DNA from: an uncultured bacterium | GTDB lineage: Bacteria > Pseudomonadota > Gammaproteobacteria > Burkholderiales > CAIKXV01 | Reading direction: 5' to 3' | DNA: 54,005 nucleotides | Assembly (NCBI GenBank): GCA_903873475.1 | Contig: CAIQON010000116.1 | Coordinates: 1 to 54,005, forward strand | Shown here: one piece after another, positions 7,811 through 15,787 of the stretch | Position numbering within the stretch: position 1 is the first letter of the stretch | How the letters are laid out: the number at the start of each line of letters is the position of its first letter | Translations under genes and position numbers: made by a program | The notes under the pieces: model-generated | The model's database searches: none | Told to the model about the DNA's origin: nothing | What the model saw: only the letters and a program-made list of their open reading frames with translations

Positions 7811-8812
7811 ATGAAGCGAAGCGCGCTGTTGTCGATCGGCCTGCTGGCCGGCGCAGGTCTGTCGTCGGCTGTGCCGTCGGCCGTGCTGGCAGCCGAGGGA
7901 CCTGCGGCGGCTTGGCCGGCAAGGCCCTTGCGCATGATCGTTCCGTTCGCGGCGGGCGGAGCGGTCGACACGACCGGACGCATGATCGCCGTGCGGCTCG
8001 GTGATGCACTCGGCAGGCCGGTGCTGGTCGAGAACCGGCCCGGTGCCGCAGGGATGATCGGTGTCGAGGCGCTGCTCAAGGCACCGGCCGACGGGTACAC
8101 CCTGTTCGTCGGCGCAGCCGGCGTGCTCGCCACGACCCCGGCTGGCCAGGAGAAGCCGGTCTACGACCCCCTGCAGGACGTCGCGCCGGTCACCCTGGTC
8201 GCGACCTTTCCGTTCGTGCTGGTGGTGAACCCTTCACTGCCGGTGCGCTCGCTGGCGGAACTGGTGCGGCTGGCGAGATCGAAGCCGCTCGAACTCACCA
8301 ATGCGACCACTGGCCAGGGCACGGCCACCCATCTGGTGGCCGAGTACCTGAGCCTGGCCGCCGGCATGAAGCTCACCCACGTTCCGTACAAGGGCGACAA
8401 CCCGGCTGCGAGCGACATCATGGCTGGCCATGTGTCGATGGGCATGCTGACCCCGATCATAATGGTGCAGCAGGTGAAGGCCGGTCGGCTGCGTGCACTC
8501 GCGGTGTCCTCGCCCGGCCGCTTCGCGCCGTTGCCCGACGTGCCGACGGTCGCGGAACAGGGCTATCCGGGCTTCGCTGCAGAGTCCTGGCATGCGGTGG
8601 TCGTGCGCAGCGGCACGCCGCGCGAAATCGTGCAGCGGCTCAATGCCGAGATCGTATCCATGCTGCGCGAGGCGCCCGACCTGCGCGCGGCGCTGGAGGC
8701 GGCCGGCGGGAAGGTGGTCGGCAGCACGCCCGAGCAGTTCGGCGAATACCTGCGCGCCGAACTGGCCAGGTGGCGCAAGGTGATGAAGGCGGCGGGGATC
8801 CGGCCGCAGTAG
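7811..8812 (+). CDS. Bug/TctC-family periplasmic substrate-binding protein
   Basis: A 333-residue exported binding protein. After a signal peptide ending near AVLAAEG, the mature part opens with PLRMIVPFAAGGAVDTTGR, the first ligand loop of Bug proteins. NRPGAAGMIG and ADGYTLF follow, then the THVPYKG loop. Bug proteins bind small carboxylates, often dicarboxylates, for TctAB-type transporters, but no tctA or tctB gene is present here. The gene is paired with the upstream hydrolase on the same strand and ends facing the convergent CoA-transferase operon. The ligand cannot be told from sequence. Confidence 0.9.
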   Translation: MKRSALLSIGLLAGAGLSSAVPSAVLAAEGPAAAWPARPLRMIVPFAAGGAVDTTGRMIAVRLGDALGRPVLVENRPGAAGMIGVEALLKAPADGYTLFVGAAGVLATTPAGQEKPVYDPLQDVAPVTLVATFPFVLVVNPSLPVRSLAELVRLARSKPLELTNATTGQGTATHLVAEYLSLAAGMKLTHVPYKGDNPAASDIMAGHVSMGMLTPIIMVQQVKAGRLRALAVSSPGRFAPLPDVPTVAEQGYPGFAAESWHAVVVRSGTPREIVQRLNAEIVSMLREAPDLRAALEAAGGKVVGSTPEQFGEYLRAELARWRKVMKAAGIRPQ

Positions 8813-8976
8813 CCCCTGCCACGGTGTCTGCGGACAGCCCCTGTCGCCGTCTTGCAAGCGGCCGGTGCTCGACGCACACCAGCTGCCACAGGTTGCCACC
8901 GCGGCGCTCGTGCAGCCCGCCTGCATGCGGCTGTCCTTCCACCGCGCGTCGCGGCACGCAATAGTGATGAGATGCG

Positions 8977-8997
8977 CCGGGTGATCAGATCACCCGG
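8977..8997. terminator. Perfect hairpin at the convergent gene ends
   Basis: CCGGGTGAT-CAG-ATCACCCGG is a 9-bp perfect stem with a 3-base loop. It overlaps the stop codon of the minus-strand CoA-transferase and lies between the convergent transcription units. No T-run follows on either strand, so it may act as a weak bidirectional terminator or an mRNA 3' end stabiliser. Confidence 0.4.
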
Positions 8998-10199
8998 TCA
9001 CGCTTCAGTTCCGCGACCTCTTCCTTCGAAAGCCCCAGCCATTCCTCATACACCTCGCTGTTGTGCTCCCCGAGCTCGGCGCTGGGCTTGAGTTCGGGCG
9101 GCGGTTGGTGCTCGAACCGGAGCGGGCTGCGAGCGGCGGCGATCCGCCCGTACTTCGGATGGTCCATCCATTCCAGCATGCCCCGCTGGTGCAGGTGCGG
9201 GTCGTTGGTGACCTCGGCAAGGTCCCGCACCGGGGCACAGGGAATGTGGTGCGGCGATAGGAGGGCGAACAGTTCATCGCGCTGGAAGCGTGCCGCGTAG
9301 GCGCCCACGACGGCGTCGACTTCATGGCTCAGGTTCGCCCGCTTCTTCGGCGTGTCGAAGCGGGGGTCGGCTGCGAGTTCCTCCCGGCCCATCACCTTGG
9401 TAAGGGAAACCCAGTGTTTGTTGTTGGTGCACAGGATGGCGATGTAGCCATCCTTCGCCGGGTAGACGCTGTAGGGCGCGGCGGCCTTCCCGCTATGGGT
9501 GTTACCGGTACGTTGCGGGAAGTCGACCGGCCCGCCGTAATTGCCCGAAGCAAAGTAGAGCCCCAGGCTCGATGCCAGTGAAAAATAGATGGCGTCGAGC
9601 ATCGCCACTTCCACCTTCTGCCCGCGCCCGGTCTTCTCCCGCTCGTACAGCGCCGTCACGACCGCACCATACAGATGGATGCCGCAGGAAAAATCGCAGA
9701 GTGCAGGGCCGATCTTCGTCGGCGGCCCGTCGGGGAATCCGGTCACCGCCATCGCGCCGGACATCGCCTGGATCGAGATGTCCATCGCTGGGTAGTCTCG
9801 GTACGGCCCAGTGCTGCCGTACCCCGACCCTGATGCCACGATGAGCCTGGGATTCGCCTCGCTCAGGACGTCATAGCCGACGCCGAGCTTGTCCAGCTTT
9901 CCCGGCAGGAAATTTTCCAGCAGGACGTCTGCGCGGCGGGCCATCGAGATCAGCAGCTCGCGCCCGCGCGCGGTCTTCAGGTTCAGCGTCACCGCCTGCT
10001 TGTTCGAATTCAGCATCGCGAACGGTAGCGCAGCGCCGCCGATCAGCGTTCTCTGGCGCATCGACTCGCCCTCGAGCGGCTCGATCTTGATCACCCGGGC
10101 ACCTGCCATGCCCATCAGGAAGGTTGCGTAGGGGCCGTTGTAGATCTGCCCGAGGTCGAGGACGGTGATCCCCTGCAGCGGGCTGCGCGTGCTGGTCAT
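8985..10199 (-). CDS. Family III CoA-transferase (CaiB/BaiF type)
   Basis: A 404-residue class III CoA-transferase, which moves CoA between carboxylic acids through an aspartyl-anhydride intermediate. The N-terminal Rossmann-like part has VLDLGQIYNGPYATFLMGMAG and VIKIEP. Asn/Lys of LNSNKQAVTLNLK are where the CoA-contacting residues normally lie. The catalytic Asp is D169 in ALCDFSCGIHLYG, the standard place for formyl-CoA transferase relatives. It is the last gene of the selenoprotein operon: its ATG overlaps the stop of the 370-residue gene by four bases. Acceptor and donor acids are unknown, although coupling to UGSC suggests a common substrate. Confidence 0.9.
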   Translation of the reverse strand: MTSTRSPLQGITVLDLGQIYNGPYATFLMGMAGARVIKIEPLEGESMRQRTLIGGAALPFAMLNSNKQAVTLNLKTARGRELLISMARRADVLLENFLPGKLDKLGVGYDVLSEANPRLIVASGSGYGSTGPYRDYPAMDISIQAMSGAMAVTGFPDGPPTKIGPALCDFSCGIHLYGAVVTALYEREKTGRGQKVEVAMLDAIYFSLASSLGLYFASGNYGGPVDFPQRTGNTHSGKAAAPYSVYPAKDGYIAILCTNNKHWVSLTKVMGREELAADPRFDTPKKRANLSHEVDAVVGAYAARFQRDELFALLSPHHIPCAPVRDLAEVTNDPHLHQRGMLEWMDHPKYGRIAAARSPLRFEHQPPPELKPSAELGEHNSEVYEEWLGLSKEEVAELKRDRVI

Positions 10200-11308
10200 T
10201 TGAACTGCTCCACGGAAGTGGCGAAGGCGCCGCCAACCGTCTGGATGGCACGTGTGATCGGGACGGTCACGCCGAAGGTGGGTACCGCGGCCGAGTGCTT
10301 CCCGGGGCCGCCGATCACGACGACCAGCAGGTCTTCCGCACGCTGGAACATCGGGACGGGGACGGCCGAACCGGCATCGCCGTAGCGCTCCTTGTATGTC
10401 ACCAGGAAACGGCGTTCGATGTTTTCACGCGAGAAGCGTTGCAGCGGCAGTGTTGCATTCTCGAACAGATAACGTTTGACGTCCGCCTTGGAATAGCCAT
10501 CCGCAGCGATCGTCCTCGCATGCTCCGGACCGATGATGACCGCAGGATGCGGTTCGATATTGTAGACGTCGTTGTTCCCGGTCGTCGCCATCGTGCCTGC
10601 GATCATCTTCAGGATGCCGACACCGGTGATGCTCTGGTGGTCGTTGACGTTGTGGGGGCACTCCGCTCCGATTACCGTGACGGTCGAGGCTTCCGGCGGG
10701 AAGCCGCGTTCGACATGGAGCGGCTCCCACGGGCTCTCGGCCTCGTTCTCCGCGGCCAGGTAGCTGTACTTCGCCGGCGAGCCGAACGTCGCCATGTCGC
10801 CCGTGCCGGGTTGCGCGCCGCCGATGTTGACCAGCGACAGGCGCACGGCCCTGCCGATCGTGGCATTGCTGCGGCAGCCCGAGCCCAGCGCGCCGTAGCC
10901 GCTGTTGATGCCGAGCTCCTTCGCGATCGGCCCGTTGACGATGATAAACGGCGAGACGGGATGCGTCGTGGCCTGCAGGCCGTACAGGTTGAACGGCTCT
11001 TCGCAGAGTGCCTCGATCGCCGCGACGACGACCGGGAAGTACTCGGGCCGGCAGCCCGCCATCACGGCGTTCGTGGCCAGCCGCACCGGCGTAGCTTCGC
11101 CATATCGCGGAGGGATCTTCGCTACCGGCCGATCCCATGGCCTGTCGCAATAGGCCAGCATCTGCCCGACCAGCTTTTCCGTCGGCGGGATGATTGGAAA
11201 ACCATCCGTCCAGCCCCGCTCGTGGAAGAGGTCGTTGATGGCCACGTAGTCATTGACTGTGTCGATCCCTGCGTGGGCTCCGCGCGAAAACGTGCGGTTG
11301 GTGCTCAT
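10196..11308 (-). CDS. Uncharacterised 370-residue protein, partner of the UGSC selenoprotein
   Basis: I do not recognise a characterised family. The protein has no signal peptide or membrane segment. It opens with NDYVAINDLFHERGWTDGFPIIPPTEKLV. The middle has a striking conserved-looking patch, YGALGSGCRSNATIGRAVRLSL, with a Cys in GSGC. ECPHNVNDHQSITGVGILKMIAGTM follows, then a long segment with HPAVIIGPEHARTIAADG. The last part, RAEDLLVVVIGGPGKHSAAVPTFG, looks like a core strand and loop. Its gene overlaps both neighbours by ATGA, so it is made together with the selenoprotein and the CoA-transferase. The Cys-containing GSGC near the UGSC gene suggests a redox or acyl-transfer partner, which is a guess. 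Confidence 0.75.
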   Translation of the reverse strand: MSTNRTFSRGAHAGIDTVNDYVAINDLFHERGWTDGFPIIPPTEKLVGQMLAYCDRPWDRPVAKIPPRYGEATPVRLATNAVMAGCRPEYFPVVVAAIEALCEEPFNLYGLQATTHPVSPFIIVNGPIAKELGINSGYGALGSGCRSNATIGRAVRLSLVNIGGAQPGTGDMATFGSPAKYSYLAAENEAESPWEPLHVERGFPPEASTVTVIGAECPHNVNDHQSITGVGILKMIAGTMATTGNNDVYNIEPHPAVIIGPEHARTIAADGYSKADVKRYLFENATLPLQRFSRENIERRFLVTYKERYGDAGSAVPVPMFQRAEDLLVVVIGGPGKHSAAVPTFGVTVPITRAIQTVGGAFATSVEQFK

Positions 11309-11847
11309 GCCCGCATCCTCTCGATCAGGTCCATGACCTGCCCAACTGCGTGGTGCGCGCGCTCGCGGATCTCCGCGTCGGCCAGGCCGCCCAGCGGATG
11401 CTCGATGACCACCGTCGGAAGATCGGGTGCGCCGAAGATCCGGGCCTGTGCCACGGCCAGCTTCGCGAAGGGTGTGCTGCAGACCACGACCCCGGGGACA
11501 CCGCGTTTGGCCAGTTCACACATGTCGTGGACACTCCACGACGTGCACGATCCTCAATCCGCCATCGCGGTGATCACCAGATCGGCCTCCCGCGCGAACT
11601 GGTCGATCAACTCGTTGCCCGCCGCGAGGCTTACGCTCTGCTTGCGAAGCGAAACGCTCGATGAAAGGTCGAGTCGACCGCCCAGCGATTCGCGGATGAA
11701 CCGCAGCAGGTGGTCTGCGTTGCCCTTGCCGTTGTCGAGGAAGCCGATCCTCAGGCTCTCCGATGGCAGGCGCGTCGATGCCGGTGCCGTCACTTCCGAA
11801 TCGGGCGCTGGCGCCTCGGGGATGAGCAGGAAAACGCGATCTTCCAT
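11305..11847 (-). CDS. UGSC-family selenoprotein (in-frame UGA = selenocysteine 98)
   Basis: An in-frame TGA at 11556-11554 separates two frames that join perfectly: ...DLVITAMAD-U-GSCTSWSVHDMCELAKRG... . U-G-S-C is the hallmark of the UGSC (seleno)protein family described from environmental genomes. Read through, the protein has 180 residues with Sec98 and Cys101 forming a UxxC redox motif like that of thioredoxin-fold enzymes. The downstream half (VVVCSTPFAKLAVAQARIFG, then LPTVVIEHPLGG) is well-formed and keeps family order. A SECIS-like hairpin lies at 11524-11542. I chose the ATG at 11847, overlapping the amidohydrolase TAA (TAATG). The stop overlaps the next ATG (ATGA). Without Sec insertion only a 97-residue fragment would form. 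selA, selB and selC are expected elsewhere in the genome. Confidence 0.85.
11524..11542 (-). promoter_or_regulatory. Bacterial SECIS-like hairpin for selenocysteine insertion
   Basis: The mRNA reads GTCGTGGA-GTG-TCCACGAC: a perfect 8-bp stem with a 3-nt loop whose first base is G. The stem starts 12 bases and the loop 20 bases after the UGA. Known bacterial SECIS elements have a short apical loop with a G among its first bases, about 16-37 bases downstream of UGA within the coding region. The fit supports SelB-directed decoding. Pairing was checked by eye only. Confidence 0.75.
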
Positions 11848-12710
11848 TACCGTGCTCCTGTCGATCCAGCTGGCCAGCCCAGCCAGTCGCATACGCCGCG
11901 CCCCATGACCCAGTCCAGGTCCTCTCCGCTCAGCCAGGGGAGCGCTTCGGTGAACATCGTCACGCCCTGGCGGTACGGGCAGGGAAGCCGAGACAGGTCT
12001 GAGCCCCAGAACATGCGCCTTGGCCCGAACGCATCGAATACGCGGCGCAGCGGTTCGTGCAGATTCCGGAACGGATAGGTATCGGTGGTGAAGAAAGGCG
12101 TGATCGACGCCTTTGCAGCCACGTTGGGATACTTCGCAAGCTCGAGCAGGTTGCCCATGTCGGCAAAGGCCTCTTCATCCTTGCCGTGCACCAGGCCGAG
12201 GTGGTCCATCACCAGTTTCAGCCCGGGATGTCGTTCGACGACCCGGGCTACCGACGGCATCAGTCGGTGGGGCACCAGGATCATCACCGGGACGCCCGCC
12301 GCTTCCGCCTCACGCCACACCCAGTCAAGCTCTCCCGACACGAACGGACGCTCCAGCAGCGGCGTGTGGAGTGCGAAGCGCAAGCCCAGCATGCCGGGCT
12401 GCTTGATCCAGTCCCGTATCTGTGCCCTTGCGTCGCTGCGCTGGATATCCAGCCGGCCCATCACCGCGAACCGGTCCGGATGCGCCGCTGCCGCTGCAAG
12501 GGCCAGGTCGTTGCGATCGCCCTCCCACGAAGGCGGCACGATGATCGCTCGATCCACCCCCGCTGCATCCATTTCATCCAGCACATGTCCCTGCGTGAAC
12601 GGGATGCCATTGTTGTGGACAGGCACCGCCTTCAGCCCCGCTGGCGGGACGGGCCACGGTCGCTCGGGCGTGTTTGCCCCCCAGATGTGTACCTGCGAAT
12701 CGACGATCAT
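11847..12710 (-). CDS. Amidohydrolase-2 family TIM-barrel hydrolase/decarboxylase
   Basis: A 287-residue cytoplasmic protein of the amidohydrolase-2 group (ACMSD and gamma-resorcylate-decarboxylase relatives, and lactonases). The start MIVDSQVHIWG replaces the usual first His of HxH by Gln (Q-V-H). The later metal/acid sites KLVMDHLGLVHG and RRMFWGSDLSRLP (Asp) are present. Members hydrolyse lactones or decarboxylate aromatic and alicyclic acids, so it could open a lactone in the same route. It lies between the Bug gene and the selenoprotein gene and overlaps the latter by one base, TAATG. I cannot choose between hydrolase and decarboxylase. Confidence 0.8.
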   Translation of the reverse strand: MIVDSQVHIWGANTPERPWPVPPAGLKAVPVHNNGIPFTQGHVLDEMDAAGVDRAIIVPPSWEGDRNDLALAAAAAHPDRFAVMGRLDIQRSDARAQIRDWIKQPGMLGLRFALHTPLLERPFVSGELDWVWREAEAAGVPVMILVPHRLMPSVARVVERHPGLKLVMDHLGLVHGKDEEAFADMGNLLELAKYPNVAAKASITPFFTTDTYPFRNLHEPLRRVFDAFGPRRMFWGSDLSRLPCPYRQGVTMFTEALPWLSGEDLDWVMGRGVCDWLGWPAGSTGAR

Positions 12711-12735
12711 CGAGTTGATCTCCGGTTAGGTTGGA

Positions 12736-13716
12736 CTAGTCGGGCTTGGCGCCCGTGGCCTTGACGACCTTGGCCCAGCGCTCGATTTCCGTGCGGATCA
12801 GTGCGCCGAACTCTTCGGGGCTGCTGCCCGAAGGGATCGCACCTTCACCCGACATCCGTGCAGAAGTGTCGGGTCGCGCGAGGAAGGCCTGGATGTCCGC
12901 GTTGATCCTGTTCACGAGCGCCCGCGGCGTGTTGGCGGGCGCGAGCATGCCGTACCACTGCGTCACCTCGTATTCGGGGACACCCGATTCCCGGATCGTC
13001 GGCAAGTCGGGCAACAGGCTGAGCCGTTTGTCGCTCGCCACGGCGATGGCATTGAGCCGCTTCGACTTGACGTGGGGAAGCAGGGGCGGCACGCCGTTGA
13101 TGGTGAGCGAGATATGGCCGGCGATCAGGTCGGTCAGCATCGGTCCGGTGCCCTTGTAGGCGACATGGACGATGTCGGTGCGCGTGAGCATCTTGAAGTA
13201 CTCAACGCACAGGAACGGATTGCTGCCGCTGCCGCTGGAGCCGTAGTTGAGCGTCCCCGGGCGCTGCCTGGCCATGTCCACCAACTGTTTGACCGTCTTC
13301 ACTGGCAGCGAGGGATGTACGGCGAGCATGTTCGGCACGCGTGCGATCAGGGAAATGGGTGCGAAATCCCTGATGGCGTCATATCGGAGCTTGGGAAACA
13401 GCGATGGGTTGACGCCGAACGTACCGATATGTCCGATGACCAGCGTATAGCCGTCCGGGGGCGCCTGTGCCGCGAGCTCGACCCCAATCTGGCCGCTTGC
13501 GCCGCCCCGGTTGTCCACCGTCACCTGCTGCCCCCAGAGTTCAGAGAGGCTCTGCGCAGCGACGCGGCCGACGATATCCGTGCTTCCGCCTGGTGGGAAA
13601 GGCACGATGAGCCTGACCGGCTTCATCGGATAGCTTGGCTGCGCGCTGGCGATGTCGGCCACCAGCCCTGCGACGACCAGCAGACCCGCCGTGGCGGCGA
13701 ATGACACTTTGCTCAT
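12736..13716 (-). CDS. Bug/TctC-family periplasmic substrate-binding protein
   Basis: A 326-residue protein with a signal peptide (start MSKVSFAATAGLL, cleavage near IASAQPSYP). Bug landmarks are VRLIVPFPPGGSTDIVGR, then NRGGASGQIG, PPDGYTLV, and HVAYKG. I chose the ATG at 13716 because GAGGAGG lies about seven bases before it; the frame is open further up to 13791. It is the only Bug gene inside the selenoprotein operon, with 55 bases upstream to the hydratase and 25 bases downstream to the amidohydrolase. It therefore probably delivers or senses the substrate of that operon. Confidence 0.9.
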   Translation of the reverse strand: MSKVSFAATAGLLVVAGLVADIASAQPSYPMKPVRLIVPFPPGGSTDIVGRVAAQSLSELWGQQVTVDNRGGASGQIGVELAAQAPPDGYTLVIGHIGTFGVNPSLFPKLRYDAIRDFAPISLIARVPNMLAVHPSLPVKTVKQLVDMARQRPGTLNYGSSGSGSNPFLCVEYFKMLTRTDIVHVAYKGTGPMLTDLIAGHISLTINGVPPLLPHVKSKRLNAIAVASDKRLSLLPDLPTIRESGVPEYEVTQWYGMLAPANTPRALVNRINADIQAFLARPDTSARMSGEGAIPSGSSPEEFGALIRTEIERWAKVVKATGAKPD

Positions 13717-13771
13717 CGATTCCTCCTCTGATCCAGGCCCTGTAGACCAGGCCCGTGATCCGTTCAGCGAA

Positions 13772-14566
13772 TCAGGTTCTCTTGCGTGCAAGGAACGCGG
13801 CCATCAGCCTGGATGGCTCATCGGTGCGACGGGCCTCGACACACATTTCGATGCCCCTGCGGATGCTGTCGGACAGGGACATCCGTTCCCAGTCGCGCAG
13901 CAGCGATTTCTGCAATCGCACGGCGCGCGGTCCGCTCACCAGTATCGACTGTAGCCACTGCTCGATGGCCGCGTCGAGTTCCCCTGCAGGGACCAGCTTC
14001 TGCAGGAACCCGAACTGGTGCATTTCCTTCGCCTCGAAGATGTCTCCGGTCAGCACGAGCTCGGCCGCCTTGCCCCAGCCCAGGAGCGCCGGCAGCAGCG
14101 CTGCTTCCATCCCGGACGGCAGGCCCACGCGTACCTCCGGCATGCCGAATTTCGCATGCTCGGACGATGCCCGCAGGTCGCACGAGGCGGCGAGCTCCAT
14201 TCCGGCACCGAAGCAGTAGCCGTTGATGCGCGCGATGACAGGCACCGGGCAACGCCGGATCGAGTCGCACGCATAGTGGGTAAGCGTGTGTTCTTCCCGC
14301 GCCTCGTCGAGGGTCAGGTCCTTCATCTCCGCCAGGTCTGCCCCGGCGATGAAGGATTTTTCGCCGGCGCCAGTCAGGACCACTGCGCGAAGGTCTTCGT
14401 CGAGGGACAAGCTCAGGAACGCTTCCGCGATCGCGCGCTTGCCCGCCATGCCGAGCGCATTGCGCTTGGTGGGGTTGTTGATCGTGACGAAGGCGATGCG
14501 ACCTGCTGCGCCATGGTCCTGCATGCGCACGAGCACCAGGTCGTCCGGTTGTGATGAGTTCTTCAT
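13772..14566 (-). CDS. Enoyl-CoA hydratase/isomerase, crotonase family
   Basis: A 264-residue crotonase. AGEKSFIAGADLAEMKDL holds the oxyanion-hole strand. Both catalytic glutamates of classical hydratases are in place: E124 in GAGMELAASCD and E144 in GMPEVRVGLPSGMEAALLP. It therefore should hydrate a 2-enoyl-CoA. The C-terminus RLMAAFLARKRT is the normal family ending. The ATG at 14566 overlaps the upstream CoA-transferase stop by four bases. A longer frame exists upstream but is only the shadow of that gene. It could act on CoA esters made by the two upstream CoA-transferases. Confidence 0.88.
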   Translation of the reverse strand: MKNSSQPDDLVLVRMQDHGAAGRIAFVTINNPTKRNALGMAGKRAIAEAFLSLSLDEDLRAVVLTGAGEKSFIAGADLAEMKDLTLDEAREEHTLTHYACDSIRRCPVPVIARINGYCFGAGMELAASCDLRASSEHAKFGMPEVRVGLPSGMEAALLPALLGWGKAAELVLTGDIFEAKEMHQFGFLQKLVPAGELDAAIEQWLQSILVSGPRAVRLQKSLLRDWERMSLSDSIRRGIEMCVEARRTDEPSRLMAAFLARKRT

Positions 14567-15774
14567 TGATGCGCTTCCTTCTTCGCTTTCGTGATCGAGG
14601 CGGCGGTCTCGCTCTCGCCGTATCCCAGCTCGCGCAGGATCTCCGCGGTGTGCTGTCCGAGCGAGGGTGCGGGCACCGGGTGCCGGAGGGCGAGCCCTGC
14701 CGTGGCGAACGGACTGACCAGGTGCGGTATCCGTCCTTCCTGTGGATGGTTGAAGTGGTCGATCGATCCGCGTGCGCTTACGTGCGCGAGGTCCATCGCA
14801 TCCTGCGGGCTGCACACCGGGCAGATCGCAATGCCGGTGCGCTCCATGTGCGACAGGATCTCGTCCCATGTATACGAGGCGCAGTACTGCGCCAGTGCGG
14901 CGCGGTACTCAAGCCCGCGCTCGCCGTGCGTGCTCAGGCGATCGGCCGGCGCCTCGTCTGCATGCACGAGGTCCAGGCGACCGATGGCGGTGCAGAACTC
15001 CTTCCATATCTTCGTTTCCAGCAGCGTCACCGCGGCGTATCGCCCATCCTTCGTTCGGTAGGTCGAGTACCTCGGATTGCCCCCGAAAGCTTCCATCCGC
15101 GGCTCGCCCGACCCGCCGGCTGCCCTGGAAAACGCCGAACTGAGCGGAATGAGGCACAGGTCGAGCAGGGCCTCGAACATCGCCAGATCGACTTCGCAGC
15201 CCTCGCCGGTCCTGGCGCGGCGGGCGAGCGCCGCCTGGATGCCGATCACCGCGTAGAGACCGCCGGCGAAGTCGGCCGCCTGCAGCCCGGGCACGGGCGC
15301 CGATCCGTCGGGGGCGCAGCCCATCAGGCCGGTCATCGCCTGGATCACCAGGTCATGGCCAGCGACATGCGACAGCGGCCCGGTCTGTCCGAAGCCGCTG
15401 ATCGAGCAGTAGATGATGCCCGGGTTGATCGCCTTCGCGCTGGCGTAGTCGAGGCCCAGCTTGCGCATCAGCCCCGGCCGGAACGACTCGACGACGACGT
15501 CGCAGTGTCCGATCAGCCGGCGCGCCTGTTCCTTGCCCTGGTCGCTGCGCAGGTCCATTTCGATGCTGCGCTTGTTCGTGTTGACCGCATGGAAATAGAC
15601 GCTGTTCTCGCGGTACCGCGGATAGCTGTGGCGGCTGGGGTCGCCCGTGACCGGTTCTTCGACCTTGATGATGTCTGCCCCCATTGCGCCGAGCATCTGT
15701 GTGGCGAAGGGCCCCGGCAGCAGGCGGCTGAAGTCGGCGATGCGCACGCCGGAGAGCGGAAGGTTGCCGTTCAT
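14563..15774 (-). CDS. Family III CoA-transferase
   Basis: A 403-residue class III enzyme with NGNLPLSGVRIADFSRLLPG at its start and MLGAMGADIIKVEEP for the Rossmann part. NTNKRSIEMDLR is the CoA/substrate contact strand. The catalytic Asp is D168 in LQAADFAGGLYAVIGIQ. The gene lies 13 bases after the tandem CoA-transferase and is translationally coupled to the hydratase. Its relation to the other four CoA-transferase genes in this window is close in design but not identical, consistent with different acid substrates. The acid cannot be named from sequence. Confidence 0.9.
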   Translation of the reverse strand: MNGNLPLSGVRIADFSRLLPGPFATQMLGAMGADIIKVEEPVTGDPSRHSYPRYRENSVYFHAVNTNKRSIEMDLRSDQGKEQARRLIGHCDVVVESFRPGLMRKLGLDYASAKAINPGIIYCSISGFGQTGPLSHVAGHDLVIQAMTGLMGCAPDGSAPVPGLQAADFAGGLYAVIGIQAALARRARTGEGCEVDLAMFEALLDLCLIPLSSAFSRAAGGSGEPRMEAFGGNPRYSTYRTKDGRYAAVTLLETKIWKEFCTAIGRLDLVHADEAPADRLSTHGERGLEYRAALAQYCASYTWDEILSHMERTGIAICPVCSPQDAMDLAHVSARGSIDHFNHPQEGRIPHLVSPFATAGLALRHPVPAPSLGQHTAEILRELGYGESETAASITKAKKEAHQ

Positions 15775-15787
15775 GTTTCCAGGTCTT

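Noticed and set aside
11305-11892. Two separate small genes at 11554-11892 and 11305-11523
   Set aside because: The frames join exactly at TGA within a U-G-S-C motif followed by a SECIS-like hairpin, and the gene overlaps both neighbours. One selenoprotein gene explains all of it.
13772-14869. Extended 365-residue form of the hydratase
   Set aside because: The extra 101 residues are Arg- and Pro-rich shadow of the upstream CoA-transferase; the ATG at 14566 gives the normal family start.
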